Positions 39,230 through 52,528 are shown, counted from the stretch's first letter. The stretch is 64,000 nt of DNA from Vespa crabro (GCF_910589235.1 NC_060958.1:4005242-4069241); one strand, 5' to 3'. A program made the numbers and translations. Notes: generated by a model not told the origin, from the sequence alone.

Positions 39230-41217
39230 CCATCAATAATAATAGTATGTTGTCTATCGAATATTATAGATCTGAAAATAGATCTTTAAGAGAATTAGAT
39301 TAAGATTTTAAACATTTTTTAAATGGCAGAAGTCTAAGAAGTCCATATTTCAAATATTTAATACAAGTAGTACGATTTGTAAGAGAAATATAAAGGCACA
39401 ATATAATAACTGATAGAATAAACGAGCTTGATGATATAAAGTTTTTACGTAGCTGTTGTGTATATTGAAAAAGACTTCTGTGCAAGTATTCAAGAATATG
39501 CACTTTTATGTGCAGTTACGAGGTTCTTATATTTTTTATATGAGCTTTGAAATACAAACGTTACTAACATTAGTACAAGTAGAATATTTACATATTTATA
39601 TGATAATTATTTACTTATTTTCATAATTTTATATTTCTATTATATATATTTCTATGTAACATATGTTGTATATACATGTCGCTTTTTCTCATTATTTTCA
39701 AATAAAATCTTTTATTATATAAATAATGTTCGAACAGTATTAATGTAGATTTATAGTGACTAATACGTAGTGATTTATATTATCTTAATTATAATCTACA
39801 CGATGATGAAATAAAATAAATAAAAAAAAATCATAATCGAATATAAAAACAAATATATAAAAATCATGGTACACAGTTCAATACGTATAATATCGAATAT
39901 CGATATAATTGTTACCTTTATCGAGATATGCGCATAGTACATTTATATTCACAAGGTGTTAACGCTGTAGCAAAAACTGACCGTTATTAAACGTTGGTGA
40001 CCGTTCCAACGGTTTTTCAACGAACGTAAGGCGAATCACTATATTTGCGGAGATAAAAGCGTCAAGTAGTGGAAAAGAAAGTGTTTAATTATGTATATAC
40101 GTAGAACTCGTATAAAGTTCGACATTGAAACATGAAAATGTTTATATATTTTGAGAAGATATATGTACTTAAGTTTAAAAAAACTAACTAGCATAATGAT
40201 AAAGTATCGTTGGGTCTTCCCAACATGTAGGTTATAATTTCTCTGGAAATATCGTTAAAGTCGATTAATTATATCAAATAAGCTCTAAACTTCTTCATTG
40301 AATGATAAATGAGCGAAAAAAAAATTAATTGTATTTTTTTTCTTTTTGTGTTCGACATACTTTATTGCGAACGTTCGTTCAGTTAATATCACAAGGATTC
40401 CACGAAAAGAATCATCGAAAGGAGAAACCCTCTACCATATGTAGCAGTGTCGTAAAACGTTAATGGGTCGGCCACACGATTTTACGATGTTTCACGAAAG
40501 ATGTAAAAAAGCAGACGATAAACTCCGAAGAATTTGCGGGACGAGAAGTATCTGACTTAAAATGACGAAAGTCATCATCTTTTGATACATTCGCATGAAA
40601 TTTATTCTTGATTAATAGTAAAGTATTTCTTTCAATTGATCTTTTAGTCTGTCGATCCTTGATATTAATGATTTTGTTTTTATAAAAATATAAGCTTTCT
40701 CAGGTTAAAGGCAAATAACGGATTTTAGTTTTTCCAAAGAAGAAGGAAGAGTTTCGAAGAACATCTGGCAGAGGTCACGTCGGTAGTATATCTACTGCGA
40801 CTGTTTGAAAAAGACCATCGCATCGTTTTCTATGACTCATTCGATTAATAGTATATTTTTACTTTTAATTATCCTCGTTTATATCTCATTATATTTACTA
40901 ACTTTTTCAATAGTAAGTTGTAATTAGAATATAATCACAAAAATTATCAATAAGATTATATACTATACGTATATAACATATACATATACATATACATTTA
41001 TATTTATTTTATAATCACGGAAATTCGTTAATAATAAAACGATGAATATTTATAATTTAATAATATCAACAAATTCATACGGTATAATATAACTTTTCTT
41101 AACTTACAGACGAAGCAGTAGTCTCTCTGTTTGTTTCTAAAGGAGATACGAAGATCTATCTACTTCGTAAAAAAGGTTAAGTTATCGTCCATCTACTCCT
41201 ACATACATGCATACATA

Positions 41218-41248
<31 letters not shown>

Positions 41249-41560
41249 TACATATACACGCGTGCACGAACGCATACATACATATGTTATCATTCAACCG
41301 TCACTTTTTAAGGTAGTGTTAGTTTCACATGTTAATGTATATGTTAGTTGTAAATGATATTTATCGAAATAAAGCGTACTAAGAATCGTTTAGGGGAGTC
41401 CTTATAAAACTTTATCGTTTGTGAACAAAGTGGCAATGGACGATCGATTTCAAAGATGTGTTCGTTATTGAATTTTCATTGATAGGACGAGTTTTGCAAT
41501 GAGTTTGTCACAGCAGGTAGTACTTCCTGCAGTGCACAATATTTCCTTCATTTTCTACTT
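39230..41560. other. AT-rich intergenic spacer
   Basis: No credible ORF. GC-richer patches lie at 39950-40080 and 40430-40560. A CGAACGTTCG palindrome is at 40368-40377, and (TA)n at about 41218-41245. Confidence 0.6.
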
Positions 41561-41729
41561 CTAGCTTTGTTCAAGCACATTTAAAATCGTAGGCGGTACA
41601 GAAGTGCTGATAAGACCGATACGCCGACGTAAAGCGACCGTAAATGGCCCGTAAAAGTATGAATGAAGCGTTCTTGCCTCAACGATAGCAAGCATTGCCC
41701 CAACGATCACGCTTCTGTAACATAGCTTT
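41561..41729 (-). CDS. Possible unassigned terminal exon (minus strand)
   Basis: A minus-strand frame of 55 codons plus TAG follows a good acceptor (CTCTTTCTAG). It is moderately hydrophobic, with VIVGAMLAIVEARTLHSYF then RRRIGLISTS. Two plus-strand frames that I checked across the same bases are broken by stops, and GC content is above the flanks. I found no partner exon with matching phase. The closest candidate, a short ATG-starting stretch at 42613 with a GTAAGA donor, is out of phase. The family is not recognised. Confidence 0.3.
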
Positions 41730-42820
41730 CTAGAAAGAGGTTTGACTTTTATGGTAGAAATAAGAAGAGAAATTTGTCGTTTATTAACGTAATTGTTGAG
41801 ATGTATGTACACTTACATATTTGGAAAAATTGTAAACTCTAAGATGTTTTCAAATTCTATTAAAAAGACATTATTACTACTTTGTAAACAATAGTTTTCA
41901 CAATTAGCAATAACTTTTTAAAAGGCATATTATCGTTACTTTTGCAAACAAACAAATTTTAAAATAAAATTTACGTACTTATTTATTTCAAAATAATGTA
42001 TCTCAAGATTAACAATGATATTGACATTCATTGTAGTTTGGAAATCATTGAAGCCAATAGATAAATACGATTGATTGTTTTTTTTTTTTTTTTTTAAATC
42101 TGTGAGTACGTATGGAGCACGTAGTGTTTATTCGTCTCTTTTACCGAAGATAAACGATATCTCAGTTCTATAGCGAACGTTCGAAGGTTAACATCGTCTC
42201 AATTAAATTTCTCGTATAGCTAATAGTAATACGATTTAAAGAAAAAGAAACATTGAAAATTCGGTGTATCGTACGTTCGATTTATCTCTCTCGGTCTTCT
42301 AAGAAATCAGTCGTCATGTAACATGATATGCGTTGCGATTTCACCACAAAACGATTTCCAAGGATTTCTTCTAATGTAGTATGCTGTTAACTAAAGGATA
42401 CGGGAAGTAAGAGTTAATGTCATTTCCACGAAAGAAATAAGTTTTGTCCGTAACGAGTCTCATCCGAGAAATTCCATTACAATCGTCAATCTTATAATCG
42501 TTTTGCCTCTTACTTCCATAACTCTGTAATTCGATGATCGTGTAATCATCGAACGATATACACTGCGTTTCTCTTAAGTGAGAGCGAGAGCGTTTACGTC
42601 GTTTCGAGTACATTCGCAGGGAATAATCGTCTTGGAATACCGGTATTCAACGTGGCACGCGCGTTAAGACGACATTGAGCTAGCTTTTATACGTTTGAGC
42701 ATAATATTCGAGTTTGATAGAAAATAGAGATAAAAAACCAAGAAAGAAAGAGAGAGTATTATTAATTCAAATTCTATACTAGAACCCATTACACTTTATT
42801 TTTTTCGTCTTACTCCATAC

Positions 42821-42825
<5 letters not shown>

Positions 42826-42878
<53 letters not shown>

Positions 42879-42880
42879 GT
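42826..42880. repeat. (TC)n microsatellite
   Basis: About 55 bp of TC repeat. Confidence 0.93.
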
Positions 42881-43374
42881 CTTCTCCTCTTTTATTTCTT
42901 AACGATTCTCTTTCATTAATACTTTTCCTGATTATTCGCTTTTCACCAGGAATAATCATAAGTCAAGAAACCAGCTTAACGAGCGTCAAGAACATTTACG
43001 TAGTAATAATAATAGTAGTATAGTATAATACTATCGATGAAAGTTTCAAACATACAATCGATCGAGATTACGACTCAATTTAGTTGATGGAACTATGATC
43101 ATCTTCCTTTTTTTCTTTCATATTATATATACATATATACACATACATAAATATATACATACCTATACATACATACGTATATATCTACCTATACATATCT
43201 TTTCTAGTTTGTCTCTTATTTTTGAATATGAGTCTAAGCGTAGATCACGTTGTGAGAGAAGAGGCACCGGTAAAAATAATTCCTTCGATGTACCAGAGAT
43301 TTACGATATGTCACGTGAAAGGTCTTCGGTCAAATTGTTTCACATTGATTTTCAGGTCGAAGATGAGAGAAAGA

Positions 43375-43375
43375 G

Positions 43376-43455
<80 letters not shown>
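43375..43455. repeat. (GA)n microsatellite
   Basis: About 80 bp of GA repeat. Open frames through it are artefacts. Confidence 0.95.
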
Positions 43456-43458
<3 letters not shown>

Positions 43459-44403
43459 CGTCCATACCGCTTCGTCTGCCCACACGCGACGTCTCTGAGA
43501 AGGCATTGTGGTTTCCAGGCACTTATTTATGTGCAGCTCGACGTTTCCGCCCCTTCCGCCTGTAGTTTAGGGCCGTTGACTTGAACGAAAGCGTCCAAGG
43601 AAGGCAGATGCCATCATTGTCGTCGTTGTAGTCGTCGTCGTCGTCAACGTTTCCCTTTGTCACTTTGTCGCAACATCGATGACCTTTTCTCTCAGCATCT
43701 CACGCGACAGGTGTAATTACACGGAGAGGACTAACTCTCACTTCTATGTCCTCTAATGGAAATTCATTTTTCGTCCTTCAAAACGTTTTCTGCGCAAATG
43801 AATCGGTAGAATGAAATAAATCGTGGTACAATGTTCTAAGACCAATATCACGGAGAGTACTCTTTTGAGTTAATAACTATAGTTGCATTTATATTTATAT
43901 AACTTTGTTTAATTGTTTAATATAACTTTTTGGTAAATATAAGAAGAAAGGGTTTAGAAAGAGAATGTAAGAGGGTTTTCAGGAAAATTCGCATCTACTG
44001 TTTATACATGATTACTGATTGATATGTATCAAAATGTATCAGTATTTACGTTAGATGTATAACGATACTATTATTAAAAGAAAAAAAGCATAAACATGCG
44101 TATATCGAAAGCCATATAATCAAGTCTATAATTTCTTTTTTTTTCTCTTCTTTTTTTGTAATAAATAAATTTATCGGGGTTCATTTCGAATCATGCGTAT
44201 CATTTAAAACAATCGAAATGTGTTTTCGGTACAATTCAATATATTTACTTGTTCGATTTTTAAATTCGATAATTAAGCATTAATCTTGAATGCTTTATAT
44301 AACTTCACATCGAGATTTAACGGATTCTGCAGGAGTTTAATATCGGAAAAAAGAAAAGAAAAAAGTTGAGTGAAAAGAACTACGCCCGTTGACCCGAAAC
44401 TCA

Positions 44404-44437
<34 letters not shown>

Positions 44438-45849
44438 TTTCACATAATATAAGAACGAAAGATTTTTGCTCTCAGCGCGCACACAACGCGTATGCAAAAC
44501 AAGCGACGACGGGCTCATAACGTATGTATCTTGCTTTCTATCGAAGCTCGCGAAACCATATTAGTGCATCCTGCATTGCGCAAACGGTACGGCCAGCTGC
44601 AATCCGGCTCCATATTAGCCCTCATCCACCACTACTTTCGCGGCTTGGCTCGTTGATTGGGTTATAATCGACGAAAAATACGGAGCCGATGGCCCATTAC
44701 GTGCCTGCTCGATCGTTTTTCGATTCGTTCGCCATTTCGTCGTCGTCGTCGTCATATTCGACGTCGACGTTGTTCGCTTACAGTCATTACGTCTTCGATA
44801 TACTGTATTAAGTTTTTTTCCCTTTCTTTTTTTCGGGGAGGGGTTTTTTATTATATTATTATTATATCCTCTCTTTCTCTCTCTCTCTTTCTTTTTTTCT
44901 TTCGTTCTCTCTTTCTCTTTTTTCTTTCTATCTTCGATCAAAAGAGTCAAAGTTGTTCAGCTGCCAACGAGCTCCAGGACGCGAACGACTTCCACGAAAC
45001 GATTATCTACCAGGAAGGACCCTTTGTAAACGACTAAGCGATTCGAAGACGAGGATATCGTCGTCGATCAACGACCGTGCGAACGCCAATGCGAGGGTTA
45101 TTTGTAATTGTTAGGATCGCATTGTAACGAGAGCCTGAGTTATTGGACGTCGTTGGGCATATCGTATCCTTATTGAATCTCCTGTCACGTTACCGCGACG
45201 TATATATACTTTATATTGTACCGTTAGATATCACGTAGAGTTAGTCTTTTCTCTCTTTCTTTCTCTTTTTTTTATATCTTTCTCTCTTTCCTTTTTTTTC
45301 TATAAAGAGAAAAAGATCAGCATGGCCTTAATTTCGAATTTCTATATCAATATATAATAATATCTTCCTGATTTCGTTTCTTCGTTTCATTACTTCGTTA
45401 AAACAAGCAAGCAAGCAAGCTCGATTATAGATTTTTGCTCTTTTTTTTTCTTTGTACCTCGTTTCATTCGAAGAGTTAAACAAGCCAAGGTATTATATCG
45501 ATTTAGTCCTTTCTACCTGTATATAGGTCGAAGTTATCCAATTTCGCAGTTACGAAAGAGCCATTGAGTTACTTGCCGCTCGTTTAATTCCACATGCAGC
45601 TAAGAACGTAATACGATGAATAACCAAGGACGAATCCGATCGGTCTGGTTGATATCATGTCACGGTCAATGCAGGCGGATATTTTTGTAATTATGTTTTA
45701 TTATTGATTACATAATGCGTTTTGGAAAAAAAAGAAAAAGAAAAAAAAAGAAAGTAATTTGGGAATAATCCTCGTTAAGATAGAAAAAAAAGAAAAAAGT
45801 ATATATATAGACGACGACCAAAGGAAAAATTTCATTGGGGTGCACGCAC

Positions 45850-45850
<1 letters not shown>

Positions 45851-45898
<48 letters not shown>
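45851..45898. repeat. (GA)n microsatellite
   Basis: About 48 bp of pure GA repeat. Confidence 0.95.
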
Positions 45899-45901
<3 letters not shown>

Positions 45902-46197
45902 ACAAACAACACTCTCTGTTACTGCGAGCTCACGATCCGGCAATATAATAAATTTGTTCGAAGTATCAGCTGGTCTCGAGTGTGTCGTACCTTCGACTCG
46001 GCTCGCACGTCGTCGAATTAATTTCCACGCGTTTGCGGAGTCGGCGTGGAAAAGAAAAAGAAGAAGACGATTCAAGCGTTCTCTTTCTCATTTGAAAGAG
46101 TAAGTAAATAAAAAGATAGAGACAAATATATATATATATATATATTTATCTTTCTATATGTATATATATATATATTTATCTCTATATGTATATGTAT

Positions 46198-46229
<32 letters not shown>

Positions 46230-46483
46230 GTTGAAGGTAAGAAGGGCGATAGAAGGGTAGAAATTAATTGGACGCGGCTTTAACTTTACGACTGTCACTA
46301 TTATGCTGCCACAACGACGACGACGACGACGATGGTAACGACGGTAACGATAGCAATAGCGAGTAAAAGGAAAGAGGAAGAAACGTTAAAGTAAGGGGAG
46401 AAGAAGGTGAAGAAAAAGGAGGATAAGAAGGATAAGGCGGAGGAGAAAGAAGAGAAGGAAGAAGGCTTGTACGCGGCGTGCTG

Positions 46484-46542
<59 letters not shown>

Positions 46543-48000
46543 AAGATAGTTAACGATTAATACGATTGCTCGCGTTTACCGCCGCGTGTTTCACACGCCA
46601 ACCGGCTAGACGACACTAATTACGCTATCAAGTAACGCGAGGGAGCGCGTACACCGTCAACGATAATTGCGCTAACTGACCGCTTCAATTGGGACGAATT
46701 ATTATCTCGCGGCCACGCATTTTTTCTTTATCTATCTATCTATCTATATATCTCTTTCTCTTTCTCTCCGCCCCCTCTCCCTCTCCCTTTTTCTTTTTAA
46801 CACATGCGACACACGACAAAGTCAGTTTTTTCCCGCGAAGCAGATCCAGTGTCTACGACCTCTTATCACCCTTCTACATCTGTCTCCCTTTTTACGGAAA
46901 GTGAGAGAGAGAGAGAGAGAGAGAAGTGTGTGTTTCTGTGCGTATGAGAGAGAAAGGGAGATTCAACGTTCGGTCGTTAACGATCACGATTTTCATTTCT
47001 CGAATCGTATTCGCGTGTAAACTATTTGTATTTTCTTTCTTTTTCCATTCTTTTTTCTTTTTCTTTTACTTTTTCCTTTCTTTTCTTTGTTTCTTTTTAT
47101 TTTATTTCCAGGCGACGAGCACGACGGGCGGTCTACGTTCAACATTCCTTACAAGTTTCTAAGATCAGCCTAAACATTATCCGCGATATGATCTACGAAT
47201 TATTGCTTCGATCTTTGCATAGATAAATAATATATACTTATTTATATAATATGCATACGTGTATATGCATATTGGAAAAGATTATCGGAAAAATTTGTTC
47301 TGAATAGAAAACTTGACGATTTTTATCGTTAGGATGTATAGAATTAAAATACCGATTGCATCTTCCTCTTCTTTTGCTTGGCAAAGAACGATCTCGTTCC
47401 CACGATCGAAGAAGACTCAACAAACTCTCTTTTTGTTGTCTCGTATCGTGGTTATACTCATGGTGTTAAAGGGTTACACGCTTCAAAGATACACAGACAT
47501 AGACACACACGTTTAGATATTCTTTAGATTGGATGTGAAAAACGCGTGGATTTTCGGGGCCTGTGTTTAATACCTAAATTCTTATTATTATTAAAATTAG
47601 TGGTGTCATGGTGCATTAGCTTTACACATTTTATATATATTTATATACATACACATATACCTACATACATGAATAGTAGGTATACGGTATGTCGTTATAT
47701 CGCCGGATACACACGCATGAATAATCGTTAGTCGTAAATGAGCGTAGTGAATGCGTGTGGTCCGCAAAGAAATTGATCTTTCTATAATGCCAATTCATAA
47801 CTTTTTCAAGCATACACGCGCGCGTTCTTTTTTTTTCTTTTTTTTTTGTATTTTTTATTTAATTTCATTTTATAAAGGTTTTTAATTTTATTCTATTTTA
47901 ACATAAGTTAACATATACTTAGTATAGTATAATTATATTAGTATAAGTAATACTATAATTTTCGAATTATATATTTTTGTTCTAAATATAACAAACATTG

Positions 48001-48047
<47 letters not shown>

Positions 48048-50232
48048 CTTTCTTTCTTTCTATATGTCTATTCGTCTTCCTTTTTTCATTTTTTTTTTCA
48101 TTTTTAATCTTGTAGAACGTTCGAAAGTATGTAGAGAAAAGGAATGAAAGTAGAGTTTGCAAATTCGATAACACGTATGCGATTTTATTAGCAAAGTGAC
48201 CGAGTTACTGAATACCAGCGGTGAACCAAGCTCGCGGTACACTCAAGGAAAAACAAAGAGGAAGGTGTCGAGCATTACACGTACTATCGTGACCGCGAAA
48301 TATCATGGGGAGAGAATAAGAAAGAAGAGATCCTTAACCTCTTTTAATACCTAATGAAATGGAATCTTATATAATAGAAATCTCCAATTTTTATTTTCTT
48401 TCTTTTTTTTTCGTTTTGTATATGTCGTAAAACAATTATAATAATTAGCTAGTGATTCTATCATTTTATTCTACATAATATAATTATTTCATATATTCTA
48501 AAAGAAAATAGTGAATATTTTCTAGAATTTTTTATTTTTTTTTTATTTTTATATTTTCGTTTACGTCGGAATATTATGTATTTTTCTTTGTAAATTGATA
48601 TTATATATTTTTGCTCATTTCCAAAGATAAATAATTAATTGAATGGGTGTTTAGAAGGAAAGTGTATATTACGTTTCGTATAATTTACAAAAAAAACGTA
48701 AGAACAATTCATTGGATGATATAATAATTTAACAATTTCAAAGAATTGGGCTGGTGGTAACATAAGCATCTCTTTTACTTTAAAAAAATGAATAACAATT
48801 CAATGATGAATAAAAAATTTTTCTAACGAAAATAAAAATATTTTATATCCAATTTTGTGTTTGTGATTAATAAATGACTTTCTCTTTATTATTATATTAT
48901 ACTATTATATTATATCTCACAATATTATATATTTGTATATTAAACTTATTCAATTATAGTTACATATCTATTTACCATATAAATATAGTTTTTTATTGAA
49001 ACAAGTTGAGGAAAATTATAAGATAAGAGAATATATATTGTATGAAATAATTTTCCGTAAGGATTTTTCACAGTAAAAAGAGAGAAAGAGAAAGAGAAAG
49101 AGGAAGAGAAAGAGAGAGAGAGTGAGAGAGAGAGTAAGTTTTAAGATCATTCGGAGCTGGTAGAAACAGGAATATCGTCGTACGTAGAGCAGATCATGGA
49201 GTTCGCGTGTCGTATTATCATAGACAGTGCAATGTCACGAGCACCTCGTGTCTCGTGTTCGAGCCTTAAAAGCGGCTTTAAGAGCGACTTCGTATAATGC
49301 GGTGATCCGTATTGCGAGATCGATGCGCGTGAGGGCCCATGCTCTTGGCATACGTATTCCGTATGCGTCTCGACTGCAGATCGCCGTTGGTTCGTTGGTT
49401 CTTTCGTTCGTTCGTTCGTTGCACAAGCACGAAGTTTCTCTTCTACGTCTCACCCTCGACCATTCTCTCTTCCGTAGAATTAATCCTGATCCTTTTGTGT
49501 GGCTCTCGTAGATCGTCGATCTGTCACTGTTCTCTGTCTCTCTATCTTTCTCCGTCTTTCTTTTTCTCTCTCTATCACTTTGTCTCTCTCTTTCTCTCTC
49601 GATCTTTCTTCTCAACATGCCACTGTATTGTTCTTCGTATAGTTTTCTATGATCATACTTTTATAGGTTAATATTGATATAAATCGTTAAGTAGTACAAT
49701 GTTTTTATTTACGATTATTTATGTTTTTATTATGATATTTTATATTTATTTTAATTAATTATTTGTTTATTTTATTTAATTAATTGTTATTAATATTTAT
49801 TGAATATGTATAAAGCACATCTATAAATATTTATTTTAATAAATCTTAATAATAAATGATGTACTCTTATTTTGTCTTATAAGTACATTTTTGTATTTAT
49901 AAACGTATAAATATTTGATTGTTGTTAGAGTGTTATAATGATAATTTAAAAAATTATTTCCATAATATTTATAGAGGCTAAATTTTTGAAAAAGTCATGT
50001 GTAATGTAAATGCGGTTTTGTTTTTTTGTACAATCTTCTTGGGTGATCTTGATTTTCGGCAACGTAAACGTCGTTGGCGCGGGATCGATAATGGTAGTGT
50101 TTGCTTCTTTCTTCAAAAAAGAAAGAGAGAGAAAGAGAGATTTCTTCCTTGCACGATATTTCAAGCTTCTTTCGAGAGTCGGCACGATTTGCAGGAACGA
50201 ACGCACGCTAGCTTGAGAGGAACTCGGCCGAG
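45899..50232. other. Intergenic stretch, no assembled gene
   Basis: GC-richer blocks lie at 45930-46080, 46540-46720, 47110-47160 and 49140-49520, separated by AT-rich spacer (most extreme at 48340-49080 and 49670-49990). A (TC)n tract is at 48004-48043. The block at 46540-46720 contains several TAATTA/CAATTG-type cores and looks regulatory. The block at 47112 follows a strong pyrimidine-tract acceptor but gives only a short unrecognised frame. Confidence 0.5.
46488..46538. repeat. (TC)n microsatellite
   Basis: About 50 bp of pure TC repeat. Confidence 0.95.
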
Positions 50233-50309
50233 TTACCGTACCGCTGACGTCTCAATGTAGCCACCGAAACGGACCACCCAGTCGTGATATTTCCTTAGAC
50301 CGTCCGAAC
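50233..50309 (-). CDS. Possible unassigned terminal exon (minus strand)
   Basis: A minus-strand acceptor (long pyrimidine tract ending AATTCAG) is followed by 2 nt, 24 codons and TAA. The frame reads SDGLRKYHDWVVRFGGYI and then ETSAVR. The amino-acid content (Trp, Tyr, His, Gly) is unlike the surrounding low-complexity frames. Its partner exon would end in phase 1 further right; I could not identify it. The family is not recognised. Confidence 0.3.
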
Positions 50310-51141
50310 CTGAATTCCAGAATAAAAAGAACGAAAACAAAAACAAAAAGAAAAGAAAAGGAAAGAAGAAGAGAAATAAGAAAAAAAAGAAAAGAAAAAT
50401 AAAATAAAAAAGGATGAACTGAAAGGGACTGGCAGAAATGATTCGCTCAGTGGAATACTTTCTCTCTTTCGTTGGTGGAAAAAAGGTGAATAGGATCGTC
50501 GAATTGTTTGCAAAATTTAAAATGAATAGAAATCGGTCAGAATCAATGGGTCCATCTTTTTCCCTCAAAAGAAATACACTCCTCACGTGTCATTTATGTG
50601 AGAGAGTGAGAGTAAGAGAGAAAAGTCGTTTAATAGTAATTACTCGTCGCGTGCCGACAAGATGCATAACCATCGGAAATTCAGATCCAAAGAGAAAGAG
50701 TAAACAAAGAAATAATGATGAATAGAAAATTCCGTGATTTTATTGACATTTTACGATCATTAGCCTTTTCGATCAGTGTTCTTCGAATACTATCGAAATC
50801 ATTGTATCGGTTCGTAATGGTGGATTTTATGGATTTTAATCCAAATCGAGTACCGAATTAAAAGCGACCGGAATACGGCGAGGCTCATTTGCAATATGGA
50901 TGGAATCCCTTTGATAGTTTCATAGGTCTAAATAATCTCTTGCTCTTTCTTTCTTTTTTTCTCTGATATCAAATAATTTGTACAGCAAGATTGTTCCAAA
51001 TAAAATTTTGCATTTTTTGGTTCGTTTTATCGACCGATCAAATGTTTGCTCGTTTTTTTTTATTATTTTTCTTTAAAATATTTTTTTGTATTAGACGTTT
51101 GAAACCTCAGTAAAAATTTGTTCCAATTTACATGAATATAT

Positions 51142-51143
<2 letters not shown>

Positions 51144-51211
<68 letters not shown>
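51144..51211. repeat. (TA)n microsatellite
   Basis: About 68 bp of pure TA repeat, some 220 bp downstream (minus strand) of the gag-like gene. Confidence 0.97.
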
Positions 51212-51213
<2 letters not shown>

Positions 51214-51427
51214 CTACATATGTAGTATAAATTACATTTGTTAATCTTATTTTCGAAATTCATTCGAACATTCGAACATTCATTGTGCACAATCTCCCTA
51301 CTTTTGAAACTGTATTGGCTACTTGGAATTAAGTTATAGTATAGATAATCCTTTTTCTCATACATTTGGTTTTATATGTACGTATATCTAGTAGTAACAA
51401 TAATTTGAATTTAATTGGCATTCGTTA

Positions 51428-52528
51428 TTATAAAAAAAATGTTTTTTTGTATTTTAGACCCTTAATTATTCTAGCGATTTGATTTTTTAAGGGTCGGTTA
51501 GTAATACACTCTTTAATGTTTAATAGCAAATCAATGAGTGCGGGGATGTCTTTTGTATAACTTCGGGCAATTACGACAAAATTTGAATAACCATAGGTAT
51601 TAAATATTAATTCTACGATATTTTGAAAATTGAGGTGATATCTTTTCATATTGGCTAAAATAAAATTTTTAGCTGGTTGTAATTGCTGAGAGATATCCTT
51701 TATACTCGGTTTTGATCTCTTAATTCTTTCTTTCTTCATTTCTGAACTCTTTTTGAAATTATGTGTGAATGGTGATGTTAAATCACATATAACACTTTCA
51801 GTAGCTTTTGATGTACTAGGTTGAGGAATCCAAGTTGAATTTTTTACTGGAACATCTTTCAAGTTAGTAGCGTCATGTATTTTTTCAATTTGAGTATTCG
51901 TGGTATCTTTTTCATTATTTCTTTCATCTTTAATATTTAATATATTTTCTGTTGGAGTTTCTATTTTGGAGTTTTTGTTAGTATGTTCTTTACACGTGAT
52001 TTCATCCATAATTAACAGGATCGAGTAGTTTGTATCATTGTAGTTTATCTGAAGTATTTCTGGTAATTTTGATACATCCTCAAGTTGGATGTACATCTCT
52101 CTATCCGAGCCACATATATGAGCATAATTGGGATCGTTAATATTTTGCTTGATGAACGTTATTTGCGAAATTGGTTGGACATTCAATTTGGCGAGCTCCT
52201 TTGTTATAATAGAGGATGGAATTATTGGACACACGTTAGATAAGATAATTCGTATTGATCTTGGAATTAATGGACGTATCTTCAAAACGTGTGTTCCAAT
52301 GTTTACTACGGTATTAATATTTATGAGTTTGTTCACTGTTTCCTTACTATTAAGAAATATATTAACAAAATCATTAGAGATTGGCGATACAAATCTAATG
52401 TTTTCAGGACCAATTATTTGACCAATTGCTGTTACGTACTCTTCAACAGAAATTCCATTGACATAGTCGAACACTATTGCCTGTTCTTCAACAGGCACCT
52501 TTTGAGACATTTGAGTATAAGATGCCAT
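51428..52528 (-). CDS. LINE ORF1-like (gag-like) protein gene, single exon, possibly domesticated
   Basis: An intact 366-codon intronless ORF with ATG in good context (A at -3, G at +4). The N-terminal half (about residues 15-175) has the pattern of the gag-like ORF1 proteins of arthropod non-LTR retrotransposons: FDYVNGISVEEYV, then GPENIRF, IRPLIPRSIRIILSNV and the segment around DPNYAHI-REMYIQL. The C-terminal 90 residues match the helical tail of the same proteins (LQPAKNFI to a final Lys-rich helix). The CCHC zinc knuckle expected after about residue 175 is missing; only one Cys and one His remain, in a Ser/Thr/Lys/Asn-rich linker. No reverse transcriptase or endonuclease frame lies nearby. 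Assignment is from recognised pattern, not a search. This is a retroelement-derived gene, not a known host enzyme. Confidence 0.8.
   Translation of the reverse strand: MASYTQMSQKVPVEEQAIVFDYVNGISVEEYVTAIGQIIGPENIRFVSPISNDFVNIFLNSKETVNKLININTVVNIGTHVLKIRPLIPRSIRIILSNVCPIIPSSIITKELAKLNVQPISQITFIKQNINDPNYAHICGSDREMYIQLEDVSKLPEILQINYNDTNYSILLIMDEITCKEHTNKNSKIETPTENILNIKDERNNEKDTTNTQIEKIHDATNLKDVPVKNSTWIPQPSTSKATESVICDLTSPFTHNFKKSSEMKKERIKRSKPSIKDISQQLQPAKNFILANMKRYHLNFQNIVELIFNTYGYSNFVVIARSYTKDIPALIDLLLNIKECITNRPLKNQIARIIKGLKYKKTFFL

Larger units (their letters stand above)
41820..45840. other. Intergenic stretch with microsatellites and GC-richer blocks
   Basis: Contents include poly-T at about 42078, a CGAACGTTCG palindrome at 42174-42183, (TC)n at 42826-42880, (GA)n at 43375-43455, a (GTC)n-containing GC-richer block at 43455-43700, and a GC-richer block at 44470-45230. 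No gene could be assembled. Confidence 0.5.

Noticed and set aside
49227..49511. 94-codon Arg/Ala-rich plus-strand frame
   Set aside because: Both strands are open over GC-richer sequence with TTCG tandem repeats, there is no family pattern, and it is more likely a regulatory block.
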